A DNA stretch of 60,433 nt from an uncultured bacterium. GTDB taxonomy: Bacteria; Planctomycetota; UBA1135; GCA-002686595. Shown piece by piece: positions 50,022 to 58,006 of the stretch. Location of the stretch: assembly GCA_905480285.1 (NCBI GenBank), contig CAJQPT010000027.1:1-60433 (forward strand), given 5' to 3'. A program made the position numbers and the translations under genes. Under the pieces are notes generated by a model. It made no database searches. It was not told the DNA's origin and saw only the letters and a program-made list of their open reading frames with translations. Every line of letters begins with the position of its first letter. Positions within the stretch are counted from its first letter, which is position 1.

Positions 50022-51194
50022 CTAGAGCGATGCGAGCAGAGAAGCGAGCGTCGAACCGTCGACGGTCTCGGCCGTCGCGAGATCGCACAGTCGCTCCAGG
50101 AGCTCCGGCTCGAACGGAACGGCCCGCCCAGCAACCCAGCCGGGGTGGCCGCCGAGCCCGAGGTGCTCGATAAACAGGTTCCCGATGGTCTTCCTCGCGT
50201 GCGTCGGGTCCTCAAGGGCAGAGATCCCGAGGGGCCCCCAGCCCGCGGGGCTGATGCCGCGCCGCTCTGCGGCTCGGCTCTCCAGGTGGAGGCGTCGCCC
50301 CGCAAGTCCCGGACCGCCTGGCGCCGCGGCCACTCGCTCCGAGCCCAAAGGTGAGAGTTCCAGCACGAGATCCGCGCGCGAGGCGACCCCGCGGGCGAGG
50401 CGCTGCCCTTCGGCCTCCACGGACGCAGCTGGGTCCCCCATGGCGACGGGGATCGCCAGGTCTCGCTCCCCCGCCGTATCGACCAGAATCACGGGCCAGC
50501 CACCGAGCTCCGCCGGAGCCCCGAGCGCGTCGCGCGTGGTGCCCGGACGCGCGGTCACGGCCGCTTGCTCCTCACCGAGCAGCGCATTGAAGAGGGTCGA
50601 CTTACCGGCGTTCACGGGCCCGACGATCGCCACCACGGTGGGCGTCCACAGGCGGACGCAGCGGCGCCCCTCCGCGGCCAGCGCTGAGAGTCGCTGCCGT
50701 CGCTCGGCTGGCTCCGCGTCGACCAGCTCAGCCAGCTCTTCGCGCAGGGCTCCCGCAGCCTGGTCGAGGAGCACCCGGGCCCCGATCGCTGACGCCGTCC
50801 ATGCCGCCGCGCGCTCCGCCCGCTCCTCCAGCGAGGGCGAACCTCCATCGTGGGTAAGAGCTCGGCCGCCTCCTCTCCCCGGAAGAGGGTCAACCTCACC
50901 CGGCTGATCGCTGAGCAGCCCGCTGACCGCGGACACGATGGAGGGGCTCCCGTGGGTGTGAACCTCGACCCACTCGCTCCGGCCGACCAGGAGGGCCTCG
51001 TCCAGGGGAGGTTCATCCGGAGGTGAACCCGGCTCACGGAGAACGGCGAGCCGAACCTCCCCCGGTTCGGGGATGCCAGCCCTCGACAGCCCACGGAGCT
51101 TCGCGAGGGCCCTGGCCCCTCGGATGGAGAGGACCGCCACGCCGCCCGACCCGGAGGGGGTGAGCAGTTCGACGCTGGATCCGGCGGCGCTCAC
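50022..51194 (-). CDS. Divergent MnmE/TrmE-like GTPase lacking C-terminal catalytic motif
   Basis: 390 residues from a GTG at 51194 that overlaps the coaX stop (GTGA); a GTG three codons earlier is also possible. The N-terminus keeps the MnmE folate-binding pattern (LLTPSGSGGVAVLSIRGARA, WVEVHTHGSPSIVSAV). The GTPase core has G1 GPVNAGKST (about 192-200), G2 TTRDA and G3 VDTAGE. The G4 NKxD motif is not found; the region reads ADLVLELSPLGSE...RRLHLESRAAER, so guanine specificity may be lost. The protein is about 60 residues short and lacks the C-terminal CxGK motif required for tRNA U34 modification by MnmE. It may be a repurposed paralogue. It lies between coaX and pyrB. Confidence 0.75.
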   Translation of the reverse strand: MSAAGSSVELLTPSGSGGVAVLSIRGARALAKLRGLSRAGIPEPGEVRLAVLREPGSPPDEPPLDEALLVGRSEWVEVHTHGSPSIVSAVSGLLSDQPGEVDPLPGRGGGRALTHDGGSPSLEERAERAAAWTASAIGARVLLDQAAGALREELAELVDAEPAERRQRLSALAAEGRRCVRLWTPTVVAIVGPVNAGKSTLFNALLGEEQAAVTARPGTTRDALGAPAELGGWPVILVDTAGERDLAIPVAMGDPAASVEAEGQRLARGVASRADLVLELSPLGSERVAAAPGGPGLAGRRLHLESRAAERRGISPAGWGPLGISALEDPTHARKTIGNLFIEHLGLGGHPGWVAGRAVPFEPELLERLCDLATAETVDGSTLASLLASL

Positions 51195-51991
51195 TGGAAG
51201 CACCGCCTCGCCGCCGCTGCGAGGCCGACGTGGACGAGGAGTTCGACCTCGGTCGGTCGCCGCCCGAGACCTGCCGCTACCCCGTCGAGGGCGAAGCCGC
51301 GAGCGCCGCCGGTGACAAACCCCTCGACCCGATCGGGCCCGCCGAAGGCCTCGTTCGCAATCGACCGACAGAGGGTCTCCACGGCACCCCGAAAGCCCAC
51401 GACCACCCCTGCCCGCAGCGCCTCTTCGGTGGAGCGCCCAAGCGCGGGTGTATCGACTCGGATCGAAAAGTCAGGGAGCCGGGCGCCTGCGCGCGTGAGG
51501 CCCTCCGAGAGGGTTCCCGGGCCAGGGGCGATGGCGCCGCCGAGGAACGCGCCCCCTTCGGCGGTGGGCAGCACCGCGTCCACGGTCACCGCCGTCCCCG
51601 CGTCTACGACGAGGACGCCCGCCGGACGGGGACCTCGGCCAAGCTGTTCCAGGGCTCCGCGGGCCCCGTAGAGGCGGTCCCGCCCGCAGGTCTCGGGATG
51701 GTCGAGGCGAAGCTCGAGCCCCGCGTCAGGGTTGACCGCGACGGTGAGCCCCAGACCCTCCAAGAGACCTCGCAGGCGGTGCTCCTCCGAGAGGGTTCCC
51801 ACCGCGCTGACCGCGGCGAGGCGAGGGCGCTCCCCGCACGCCGCAGCGCGCTCGAGGCAGCCCCCCAGAATGGAGGCGTCCAGCTCCCCGACCTTGCAGG
51901 CGGCGAGCCGCTCCGCGCCGCCGGGACCGACACGGGCCACCGAGGCGCTGGAGTTGCCCAGGTCCAGGGTCAGCACCGCTTCTCCCGTCAC
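51191..51991 (-). CDS. coaX: Type III pantothenate kinase
   Basis: 266 residues with the ASKHA-type motifs of CoaX: LTLDLGNSSASVARV (phosphate 1), PETCGRDRLYGARGAL (pantothenate/ribose region, GxDR), VVDAGTAVTVDAV (phosphate 2 with catalytic Asp), GGAFLGGAIAPG and the C-terminal GFVTGGAR (adenosine site). It phosphorylates pantothenate in the first committed step of CoA synthesis. The GTG start overlaps the stop of the GspC-like gene, and its own stop overlaps the MnmE-like start, both as GTGA, so it sits in the middle of a translationally coupled chain. Confidence 0.93.
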   Translation of the reverse strand: MTGEAVLTLDLGNSSASVARVGPGGAERLAACKVGELDASILGGCLERAAACGERPRLAAVSAVGTLSEEHRLRGLLEGLGLTVAVNPDAGLELRLDHPETCGRDRLYGARGALEQLGRGPRPAGVLVVDAGTAVTVDAVLPTAEGGAFLGGAIAPGPGTLSEGLTRAGARLPDFSIRVDTPALGRSTEEALRAGVVVGFRGAVETLCRSIANEAFGGPDRVEGFVTGGARGFALDGVAAGLGRRPTEVELLVHVGLAAAARRCFQ

Positions 51992-52986
51992 TCGCCGGGG
52001 CTGTGATAGACGATGGTCTCCACGCGCCCCAGTCGAAGGACCTCGACGGTCCAGACCGAGTAGCGCTCCGAGTTCGCCTTGGCGAACCCGATCGCCTCCT
52101 GCTGACTCCCAACAGGCGTCCCGTTGATCGCGATGACCACGTCTCCGGACTGAGCGCCATGCCGGCTGACAATCGAACCCTCTCGCACCTCGGTGATCTC
52201 CACGCCCGCGCGCTTCCCGTCCTTCATGTAGGTCCGGGTCTTGACGTCGTTCGAGAGGATGGACTGGTAGTCACGCGCGAGAGCATCCGCGTCCTCGGTC
52301 CCCAGGTAGAACTGACCGTTGCGCTGCTCTGTCCTGGTCGGCAGGTCGGGCTCCTGCTGGCCCCCTTTGGCGATCAGCGAGACCTTCCGGCGGGTCCGGA
52401 ATTCCGCCCCGTCCTTCAGGGACTCGATCAGGTCCGCCCCGGTCCGGGAGCTGGGAGTGAGGAACTCTCGCTCCCGCCCCTCGTCCTCGAAGGAGAACTC
52501 CACGCCGGCCGAGGTGATTCGATAGACGCTGAACTCTCCTTCTGGCGACATCGCCGTGGATCCGACCGCGAACCAGCGGTCCCTCGGGTCGGCCTGGGGG
52601 GCTGCGAGCCGCACGAGGCAGAGGGACTCACCCGGGTCGCGCTCGTCAACGAGCACCATCAGCACCTCGAGCACCTCGGAGACCGGCGTGAGCCGGACGA
52701 TCACGTCGTCGGTCCCGCTGCTCACGGCCTCCTCGACGACCACGGGGAGCGCGCCTGTCCAGTTGGAGAACACGATCGCCGGCTTGATGTCATCGTCGTA
52801 GTTCAGCGCAGCCGCTCGCGGAGCGGCCGGCGACTTGACGTTGTTGAGCACCGTGTCCGCCCGCTTCAGGTCGAAGTAGGTCCGGTCTCGCCCGTCGGTG
52901 TAGTAGTCGTACGCGACGTACGCCACCCCGGCAAGGAGCACTGTGGAGGCCAGGTAAGAGACCGACTTGACGATGCCGACGTTCAT
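51988..52986 (-). CDS. GspC-like membrane-anchored PDZ protein, copy 1
   Basis: 332 residues: a short cytoplasmic start, one membrane helix (about 7-27, SVSYLASTVLLAGVAYVAYDYY), an extracytoplasmic region of about 230 residues, and a C-terminal PDZ domain (about 262-328: GVEITEVREGSIVSRHGAQSGD, VVIAINGTPVGSQQEAIGFA, YSVWTVEVLRLGRVETIVY). This is the topology of the type II secretion protein GspC, which links the platform to the secretin. The neighbour at 53031 is a paralogue of the same length. Placement a few genes from a second PilT-like ATPase supports a role in the pilus/secretion machine; no secretin gene is present to confirm. Confidence 0.78.
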   Translation of the reverse strand: MNVGIVKSVSYLASTVLLAGVAYVAYDYYTDGRDRTYFDLKRADTVLNNVKSPAAPRAAALNYDDDIKPAIVFSNWTGALPVVVEEAVSSGTDDVIVRLTPVSEVLEVLMVLVDERDPGESLCLVRLAAPQADPRDRWFAVGSTAMSPEGEFSVYRITSAGVEFSFEDEGREREFLTPSSRTGADLIESLKDGAEFRTRRKVSLIAKGGQQEPDLPTRTEQRNGQFYLGTEDADALARDYQSILSNDVKTRTYMKDGKRAGVEITEVREGSIVSRHGAQSGDVVIAINGTPVGSQQEAIGFAKANSERYSVWTVEVLRLGRVETIVYHSPGE

Positions 52987-53030
52987 GGGACAGGAGGCGC
53001 GTTGTGGGTGGACCCCGACGCGCTGCGCAT

Positions 53031-54029
53031 TCAGTCGTTGGAGCTGTGATAGATGATCGTCTCGATTCGGCCGAGACGCAGGACCTCGACCTCCCAGACC
53101 GAATAACGCTCTGAGTTGTTCTTGGCGAAGGAGATCGCCTCCTGCTGACTGTTGACGGGGTTCCCGTTGATCGAGATCACCACGTCCCCAGATTGGGCCC
53201 CATGGCGGGACGCGATCGACCCCTCGCGGACCTCCGTCAATTCAACACCGGAGCGCTTGCCGTCGACGTAGCGGGTCTTCGTCTTCACATCCTGGGAGAG
53301 GATCTGCTGGTACCCCTCGGCGAACTGCTTGGCGTCGTCAGATCCGATGTAGAACTGGCCGTTACGCCGCTCCGTCATCAGCGACGGCGTCCCGTCCGCG
53401 GACCCCGCGGATCCCGACCCAACGAGGGTCCGCCGCACGATGCGCTCCCCGGGGCCAAGGCTCCGGATCAGGTCCGCACCGTTGGACCGGAGGCTGAGCG
53501 AGACCACCTCCGACGGGCGCCCCGTGTCGGCGAACGAGAACTCCACGCCGTCCGCGAGGATGTTCAGAACGGAGACCTGGTCGTTGGGCGCCGGCAGGGA
53601 GGCGCCCACCGAGAAGAGCTGCTCTGCGGGCGAGATGCTGCTATCCGAGAACCTGAGGGAGCAGTAGGAGTCCCCCGGATCCCGAGGATCCGAGAGCACC
53701 ATGATCACCTCAAGGATGTCCTCCACCGGGATGACGGGCGCCGGGGTGTCCACGGACTCGACCGCCTCGGCGACTTCGGGAGGAGGGGGCGGCTTGCCGG
53801 TCCAATCAAACCCGACGACCGTCGGCATGATGTCCTTCGCGAAGTCCAGGGCGACCGGAGCCGGCGCCTTGGGGGCCTCTACGCCGTTCAGGACCCCATA
53901 CGCGTGCTCACCGTCGAAGTAGGTGACCTGGTGATCGTTCTCGTAGTAGTCGTACCCCGAATAGGCCATCGCGCTCACGCAGGCGAACGACGACAGATAA
54001 GCGAGGGACTTGATCGTGGGGACATTCAT
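53031..54029 (-). CDS. GspC-like membrane-anchored PDZ protein, copy 2
   Basis: 332 residues from the ATG at 54029, which aligns with the start of copy 1 (MNVPTIKSLAYLSS versus MNVGIVKSVSYLAS). The frame continues 14 codons upstream without reason. It has the same layout: membrane helix near 8-28, central domain with RNGQFYIGSDDAKQFAEGYQQIL, and C-terminal PDZ (GVELTEVREGSIASRHGAQSGD, VVISINGNPVNSQQEAISFA). The PDZ parts of the two copies are nearly the same, while residues 60-230 differ much more, including a PPPPP insertion here. That suggests duplication followed by divergence of the partner-binding region. It is 44 bp upstream of copy 1. Confidence 0.78.
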   Translation of the reverse strand: MNVPTIKSLAYLSSFACVSAMAYSGYDYYENDHQVTYFDGEHAYGVLNGVEAPKAPAPVALDFAKDIMPTVVGFDWTGKPPPPPEVAEAVESVDTPAPVIPVEDILEVIMVLSDPRDPGDSYCSLRFSDSSISPAEQLFSVGASLPAPNDQVSVLNILADGVEFSFADTGRPSEVVSLSLRSNGADLIRSLGPGERIVRRTLVGSGSAGSADGTPSLMTERRNGQFYIGSDDAKQFAEGYQQILSQDVKTKTRYVDGKRSGVELTEVREGSIASRHGAQSGDVVISINGNPVNSQQEAISFAKNNSERYSVWEVEVLRLGRIETIIYHSSND

Positions 54030-54131
54030 GGCTCGGTCGGGGTCGCCCCCCGCGCTGAAGCAGGTTAGCAAGCAGACGCCGCGCCACGGCGATCCTTCCC
54101 AGGGACACCGATTTTGCCCTCTCCCAGAGGA

Positions 54132-55847
54132 TCAGAGGGTTCCTTTCCGGAGCCGCAGCGCGCCCTCTCCGGAAGCGTCGGGGTCCTGTGGGGTCCGTAG
54201 CCCCGCCCTCGGCTCACCAGGCTCCTCTCGCTGAGCCGCCGCGCGCGCCGTCCCACGGACGCCTCCGTGGATTCCCCGGAGACTCATCACCAGCTCATCC
54301 GGCCGGTCAGAGGCCTCGCAGGCATCCTCCAATGAGACGGTCCCGGCTTGTACAAGCTCTGAAAGGCGACTGTTGAGCGAGACGAGCCCCGCCTCCATCC
54401 CCGACTCGATGACCCGCCCGAGCTCGGTGGTCTTGCCCACCTCGAGCAACTCCCGAACCTGGGGCGTCGCGCTCATCAGCTCGTAGGCAGGGATCAGCCC
54501 GCCGCCAGCGCGGGGGACAAGTCGCATGGACAGGACCCCCGCGAGGGTGTCCGCCATCCGCTGCCGGATCTGGGCGTGCCGCTCCACAGGGAAGTAGCCA
54601 AGGATCCGGTCGACCGTCTGCGCAGCATTGACCGTGTGCATGGTGGACATCACCAGGTGCCCTGTCTCGATCGCCTCGAGCGCCGCGAGCACCGTCTCGG
54701 CGTCTCGCATCTCGCCGATCAAGATCACATCGGGGCTCTGCCTCAAGGCGTGCTTGAGGCCAAGCTTGAAGGATGACGTGTCGGTGCCGATCTCGCGCTG
54801 ACTGATCACGCAGTAGCGCTCCTTGAAGAGCAGCTCGATCGGGTCCTCCAGCGTGACGATGTGCCGCTCCACGTTGCGGTTCATGAACTCGATCATCGCC
54901 GAGAGGGTGGTCGACTTGCCCGAGCCGGCGACCCCCGTGACGAGGACGAGCCCACGCTTGCGCAGGGCGAGCGCCTTCAGGTCGTCCGAGGGAAGGTTGA
55001 GTTCATCCAACCCAGGTGCGTCCTCGTTGATGCGACGGATGACGATCGCTGGCTCGCCCATCTGCTTGTAAGCGTTGATTCGGAACCGGCCCAGCCCATC
55101 CAGGTCGAGCGCCGCGTCGGCCGCTCCGACCTCGAGGAACTGCTCCATGCGCCGCTCCCCCAGGATCCCCTTCAAAACCTCGAGCATGGGCCCGGGTCCC
55201 GGCACCCGCCCCTCGAGGAACTGGATCCTCCCGCTCAGTCGTTGAGAGGGTCTCCCCCCACTGCGCAGGATCAGGTCGCTCGCATTCGACGCGACCATCT
55301 GTTTCAGCCACCCCTCGACCTCGTGCCTCGGACTGACCGAGGAGGAAGCAGGGCTGGTGTCCTCGTCGATGTCAACGGTGAGGGACCGCGGCCGGCGGCC
55401 AGGCCCATCCAGCTCGTTCGGGAACCAGGCGTCGTCCGCAGCCGTACTCACTTGCTCCGAGTGACGATCCGCCGCGGGGTCCGCCGCCGCGGGGTTCGCC
55501 GCCGCGGAGCCCATCGCCGTATGGTCCATCGCCGTGGGACCAGCTTCGGTGAGATGACCCATCCGGACGTCTTCGCCTTCCTCGCGCGGCAGACCATCCT
55601 CAAAGGAGAACAGGCCCTCGGCGACGCCGTCCTCGGTGGAGGCGGACGGCAAGGGCGGCAACAACGCCTCCGGGCCGCTGCTCAGCGTTGACGCCGGCGC
55701 GGGTTCCGGTGTGGATGCCGGTGTGGGTGACGGGGCTGGCGCTCCAACTCGATCTGGCGCTGCTCCCGCGAGCCCCGGACCATCCCGGTCCGTTGGTGCA
55801 ACCCCCTTGAAGCTGAAGTCGTCGTCGGTGATGTCGTTCACTGCCAT
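54132..55847 (-). CDS. Second PilT-like ATPase with long disordered N-terminus
   Basis: 571 residues from the ATG at 55847 (GAGG just upstream); the frame upstream is arginine-rich and rejected. Residues 1-175 are Pro/Ala/Asp-rich, with a repeated FSF element (DDFSFKG, GLFSFEDG) and 15-bp-encoded Ala/Pro pentads at about 105-129. The PilT core starts near 177: ASDLILRSGGRPSQRLSG, Walker A GVAGSGKST (305-313), IVTLEDPIELLF, Walker B VILIGEMRDAETVLAAL and MSTMHTVNAAQTVDRIL. The usual AIRNLIR motif is replaced by PQVRELLEVGKTTE. It resembles PilU-type accessory retraction ATPases. The tail is Arg/Pro-rich. It is directly downstream of obgE and upstream of the GspC-like pair. Confidence 0.88.
   Translation of the reverse strand: MAVNDITDDDFSFKGVAPTDRDGPGLAGAAPDRVGAPAPSPTPASTPEPAPASTLSSGPEALLPPLPSASTEDGVAEGLFSFEDGLPREEGEDVRMGHLTEAGPTAMDHTAMGSAAANPAAADPAADRHSEQVSTAADDAWFPNELDGPGRRPRSLTVDIDEDTSPASSSVSPRHEVEGWLKQMVASNASDLILRSGGRPSQRLSGRIQFLEGRVPGPGPMLEVLKGILGERRMEQFLEVGAADAALDLDGLGRFRINAYKQMGEPAIVIRRINEDAPGLDELNLPSDDLKALALRKRGLVLVTGVAGSGKSTTLSAMIEFMNRNVERHIVTLEDPIELLFKERYCVISQREIGTDTSSFKLGLKHALRQSPDVILIGEMRDAETVLAALEAIETGHLVMSTMHTVNAAQTVDRILGYFPVERHAQIRQRMADTLAGVLSMRLVPRAGGGLIPAYELMSATPQVRELLEVGKTTELGRVIESGMEAGLVSLNSRLSELVQAGTVSLEDACEASDRPDELVMSLRGIHGGVRGTARAAAQREEPGEPRAGLRTPQDPDASGEGALRLRKGTL
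55466..55540. repeat. 15-bp repeats in the second PilT-like gene, 5 copies
   Basis: Units begin at 55466, 55481, 55496, 55511 and 55526. All share a CGCCG core at the same phase. On the coding strand they give Ala/Pro/Met-containing pentapeptides (for example AAANP, AAADP, TAMDH, TAMGS) in the disordered N-terminal region. Confidence 0.88.
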
Positions 55848-56025
55848 GCCCTCACTCGCTGCCCGCACAACCCTGGCGTGTGCCGTCCGTCCGCCCGCGC
55901 AAGAGCGGGCCGATCCAGGGCAAGGCATCGACGCCGGGGGTGCCCCCCCTTGAGCACCCATTGGGCGGGCCCGACGGCCTCTCACGCCGGGACAGAGGGG
56001 GCCCGCAGGCTCCCCAAACGGAGGC

Positions 56026-57033
56026 TCAGGCCTCGTCCAGCCCGCGGACGACCCGGTGTGCGTCGCGGAGGACCTCGTCGACACCCGTTCCGAGGACCGA
56101 GGACATGCCCAGCACAGACCTCCCGGCGACGCCGCGGAGCTGCTCGAGCCGCTCCTCCCAACCCTCGTCCTCGAAGCACTTGGACGCCACCGTCAGCCGA
56201 GGCTTCGCGTGCAGCTCGGGCGAGTACCGCCGGAGCTCGTCTTCCAGGGTCTCCCAGGCCGCCGCCGGGTCGCGCTCGGCCGCCTCCGACACGTCCACGA
56301 GGTGAACGAGGATCCCGCACCGCTCAACGTGCTTCAGGAAGCGATGACCGAGCCCGGCCCCCTCCGCTGCCCCCTCGATCAGCCCAGGGAGGTCGGCGAT
56401 CACGAGCGTGTCGTAGTCCTTGACCCGGGCGATCCCGACCTGGGGGTCGAGCGTGGTGAACGGGTAGTCCGCGACCTTGGGTCGAGCGGCTGTGACCCGG
56501 CTGATGAAGGTGGACTTGCCCGCATTGGGGAAGCCGAGCAGCCCCACCTCCGCGAAGATCTTCAGCTCCAGCCGCAGCCGCCGCTGCTCCCCAGGCGTCC
56601 CCAGGGTGGCCTTCCGCGGCACTTGCCTGATCGCCGTCGCGAAGCGAGTGTTGCCCTTCCCCCGCCTGCCGCCTTCCGCCACCACGAGACGGTCCTCGGG
56701 CTTCGCGAGGTCGCGCATGAGGTTGCCGCGCTCGGAGTCATAGACGAGCGTCCCGACCGGGACGCGGATCTCCTCGTCTGCAGCGCTCTTGCCCGTCCGG
56801 TTCCGCGGGCCGCCTGGCTGGCCGTTGCGAGCCGCGTAACGGAACCGGCGGCCGATGTCGAGCAGCGAGTGGATGTTGGGATCCGCCACGAACACGACGC
56901 TGCCGCCGTTCCCACCATCGCCGCCGTCAGGGCCGCCGAGGGGGACGTGCGCCTCCCGTCGGAAGGAGACGATCCCGTCCCCGCCCTTGCCGGCGACCAC
57001 CTCAACCTCAGCTTCGTCGCGGAACGTGGACAT
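56026..57033 (-). CDS. obgE: GTPase ObgE/CgtA
   Basis: 335 residues. The N-terminal Obg glycine-rich domain (1-158) is intact (VVAGKGGDGIVSFRREAHVP, GGPDGGDGGNGGSV, FRYAARNGQPGG). The G domain has G1 GFPNAGKST (167-175), the switch I TT pair in YPFTTLDPQVG and G3 ADLPGLIEGA. Where NKxD is expected, the sequence is VASKCFEDE (282-290): the lysine is kept but the specificity Asp is not in place. The short C-terminus lacks the OCT domain found in some homologues. Obg acts in 50S ribosome assembly and stress responses. It follows rplU and rpmA, the classic arrangement. Confidence 0.93.
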   Translation of the reverse strand: MSTFRDEAEVEVVAGKGGDGIVSFRREAHVPLGGPDGGDGGNGGSVVFVADPNIHSLLDIGRRFRYAARNGQPGGPRNRTGKSAADEEIRVPVGTLVYDSERGNLMRDLAKPEDRLVVAEGGRRGKGNTRFATAIRQVPRKATLGTPGEQRRLRLELKIFAEVGLLGFPNAGKSTFISRVTAARPKVADYPFTTLDPQVGIARVKDYDTLVIADLPGLIEGAAEGAGLGHRFLKHVERCGILVHLVDVSEAAERDPAAAWETLEDELRRYSPELHAKPRLTVASKCFEDEGWEERLEQLRGVAGRSVLGMSSVLGTGVDEVLRDAHRVVRGLDEA

Positions 57034-57102
57034 ATCAGATGTGCAAGCGCCGGCGCTGGACGGGAGTGTCCTGGCGCCGGCGCAGAGCGGACCCGGTGAG
57101 GG

Positions 57103-57351
57103 TCACTCGGCCGTGGCGTCCACGTGGACGCGACGACCCGTCTGGAAACGGACGGTGCCGTCCACCAACGCGTACAGGGTGTAGTCGCTGCCGAGGCCGA
57201 CGTTGGTGCCCTGCTTGAAGCGGGTGCCGCACTGGCGAACGATGATGGTGCCGGCGGTGACCTGCTGGCCACCGAAGCGCTTCACGCCGCGAAACTGGGG
57301 GTTGGAGTCGCGGCCGTTTCGGGTCGAGCCCTGTCCTTTCTTGTGTGCCAT
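57103..57351 (-). CDS. rpmA: 50S ribosomal protein L27
   Basis: 82 residues, normal length. [17 protein letters not shown] shows the family N-terminus without the cleavable extension seen in Firmicutes. [19 protein letters not shown] and [16 protein letters not shown] are conserved. L27's N-terminus reaches the peptidyl transferase centre of the large subunit. It is 32 bp downstream of rplU and about 70 bp upstream of obgE on the same strand. Confidence 0.97.
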   Translation of the reverse strand: MAHKKGQGSTRNGRDSNPQFRGVKRFGGQQVTAGTIIVRQCGTRFKQGTNVGLGSDYTLYALVDGTVRFQTGRRVHVDATAE

Positions 57352-57383
57352 GTCTGTGGTCTCCTTTCAGGCGCCGAGCGGGC

Positions 57384-57698
57384 TCAGCCGTTGATGTCCG
57401 TGATCCGGACGCGGGTGTAGGACTGCCGGTGGCCGCGCTTGACGCGGATGTTCTTGCGGCGCTTGAAGCGGAACACGACGACCTTGTCGCCGCGTGCCTC
57501 TCCGACCACCTCGCCGGAGACCTTGGCGCCCGCGACGGTGGGCTTGCCGATCTTCACCGAGCCCTCCTCGCCGACGAGCAGGACGTGGTCAAAGGTGATC
57601 GTGGAGCCGCGCTCTGCGTCGTCCATGAGATCGCAGAGGATCTCATCGCCGACGCGCACGGTGGCCTGATTGTTTCGGTCGCTGATGATCGCGTACAT
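57384..57698 (-). CDS. rplU: 50S ribosomal protein L21
   Basis: 104 residues from the ATG at 57698, which matches the family N-terminus (MYAIISDRNNQATVRVGDEI); 45 upstream codons in frame are unrelated. Conserved parts are GKPTVAGAKVSGEVVGEARGD and FRFKRRKNIRVKRGHRQSY, the 23S rRNA-binding tail. It heads the rplU-rpmA-obgE unit. The leader region back to the RNase terminator (57699-57971) presumably holds the promoter. Confidence 0.96.
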   Translation of the reverse strand: MYAIISDRNNQATVRVGDEILCDLMDDAERGSTITFDHVLLVGEEGSVKIGKPTVAGAKVSGEVVGEARGDKVVVFRFKRRKNIRVKRGHRQSYTRVRITDING

Positions 57699-57877
57699 CT
57701 GAGTCTGGTCCGGGCCCAAGCGCTCCGGATGGAGCACGCCGGGGCGTCCGGCTATCCCACGGTGTTCTCTCCCGGGGGCCGCTCGGCTGGCCGAGGGGGC
57801 GGAGAGCATACGTCGCCCCCCTCCTGAGCACAACTGCCCCGCCGCGCCTCCTCAAGAGTCCCCTGGCCCCCTCCCCA

Positions 57878-57913
57878 GTGCCCAAAGCAGGCCATGTGCC
57901 CACAGCAGGCCGG
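57878..57913. repeat. 18-bp tandem duplication
   Basis: GTGCCCAAAGCAGGCCAT and GTGCCCACAGCAGGCCGG are adjacent and agree at 15 of 18 positions. It is located upstream of rplU. Confidence 0.8.
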
Positions 57914-57971
57914 CACGAGGGGGGATGCCCCTGGAACCAACCCGAGGGCCCGACGGAGCAAGGCGAATAGA

Positions 57972-58006
57972 GAGGGCCGCGGCTGCGTCGAACAGCCGCG
58001 GCCCTC
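57972..58006 (-). terminator. Perfect hairpin after the RNase E/G gene
   Basis: GAGGGCCGCGGCTG (57972-57985) and CAGCCGCGGCCCTC (57993-58006) form a 14-bp stem with the loop CGTCGAA. Leftward transcription then reads TCTATTCG. It separates the RNase gene from rplU. Confidence 0.85.

Noticed and set aside
51988-54029. HtrA/DegP-type serine protease for the PDZ proteins
   Set aside because: There is no trypsin-like domain or GNSGG-type serine motif; the topology of one membrane helix plus a single C-terminal PDZ fits GspC instead.
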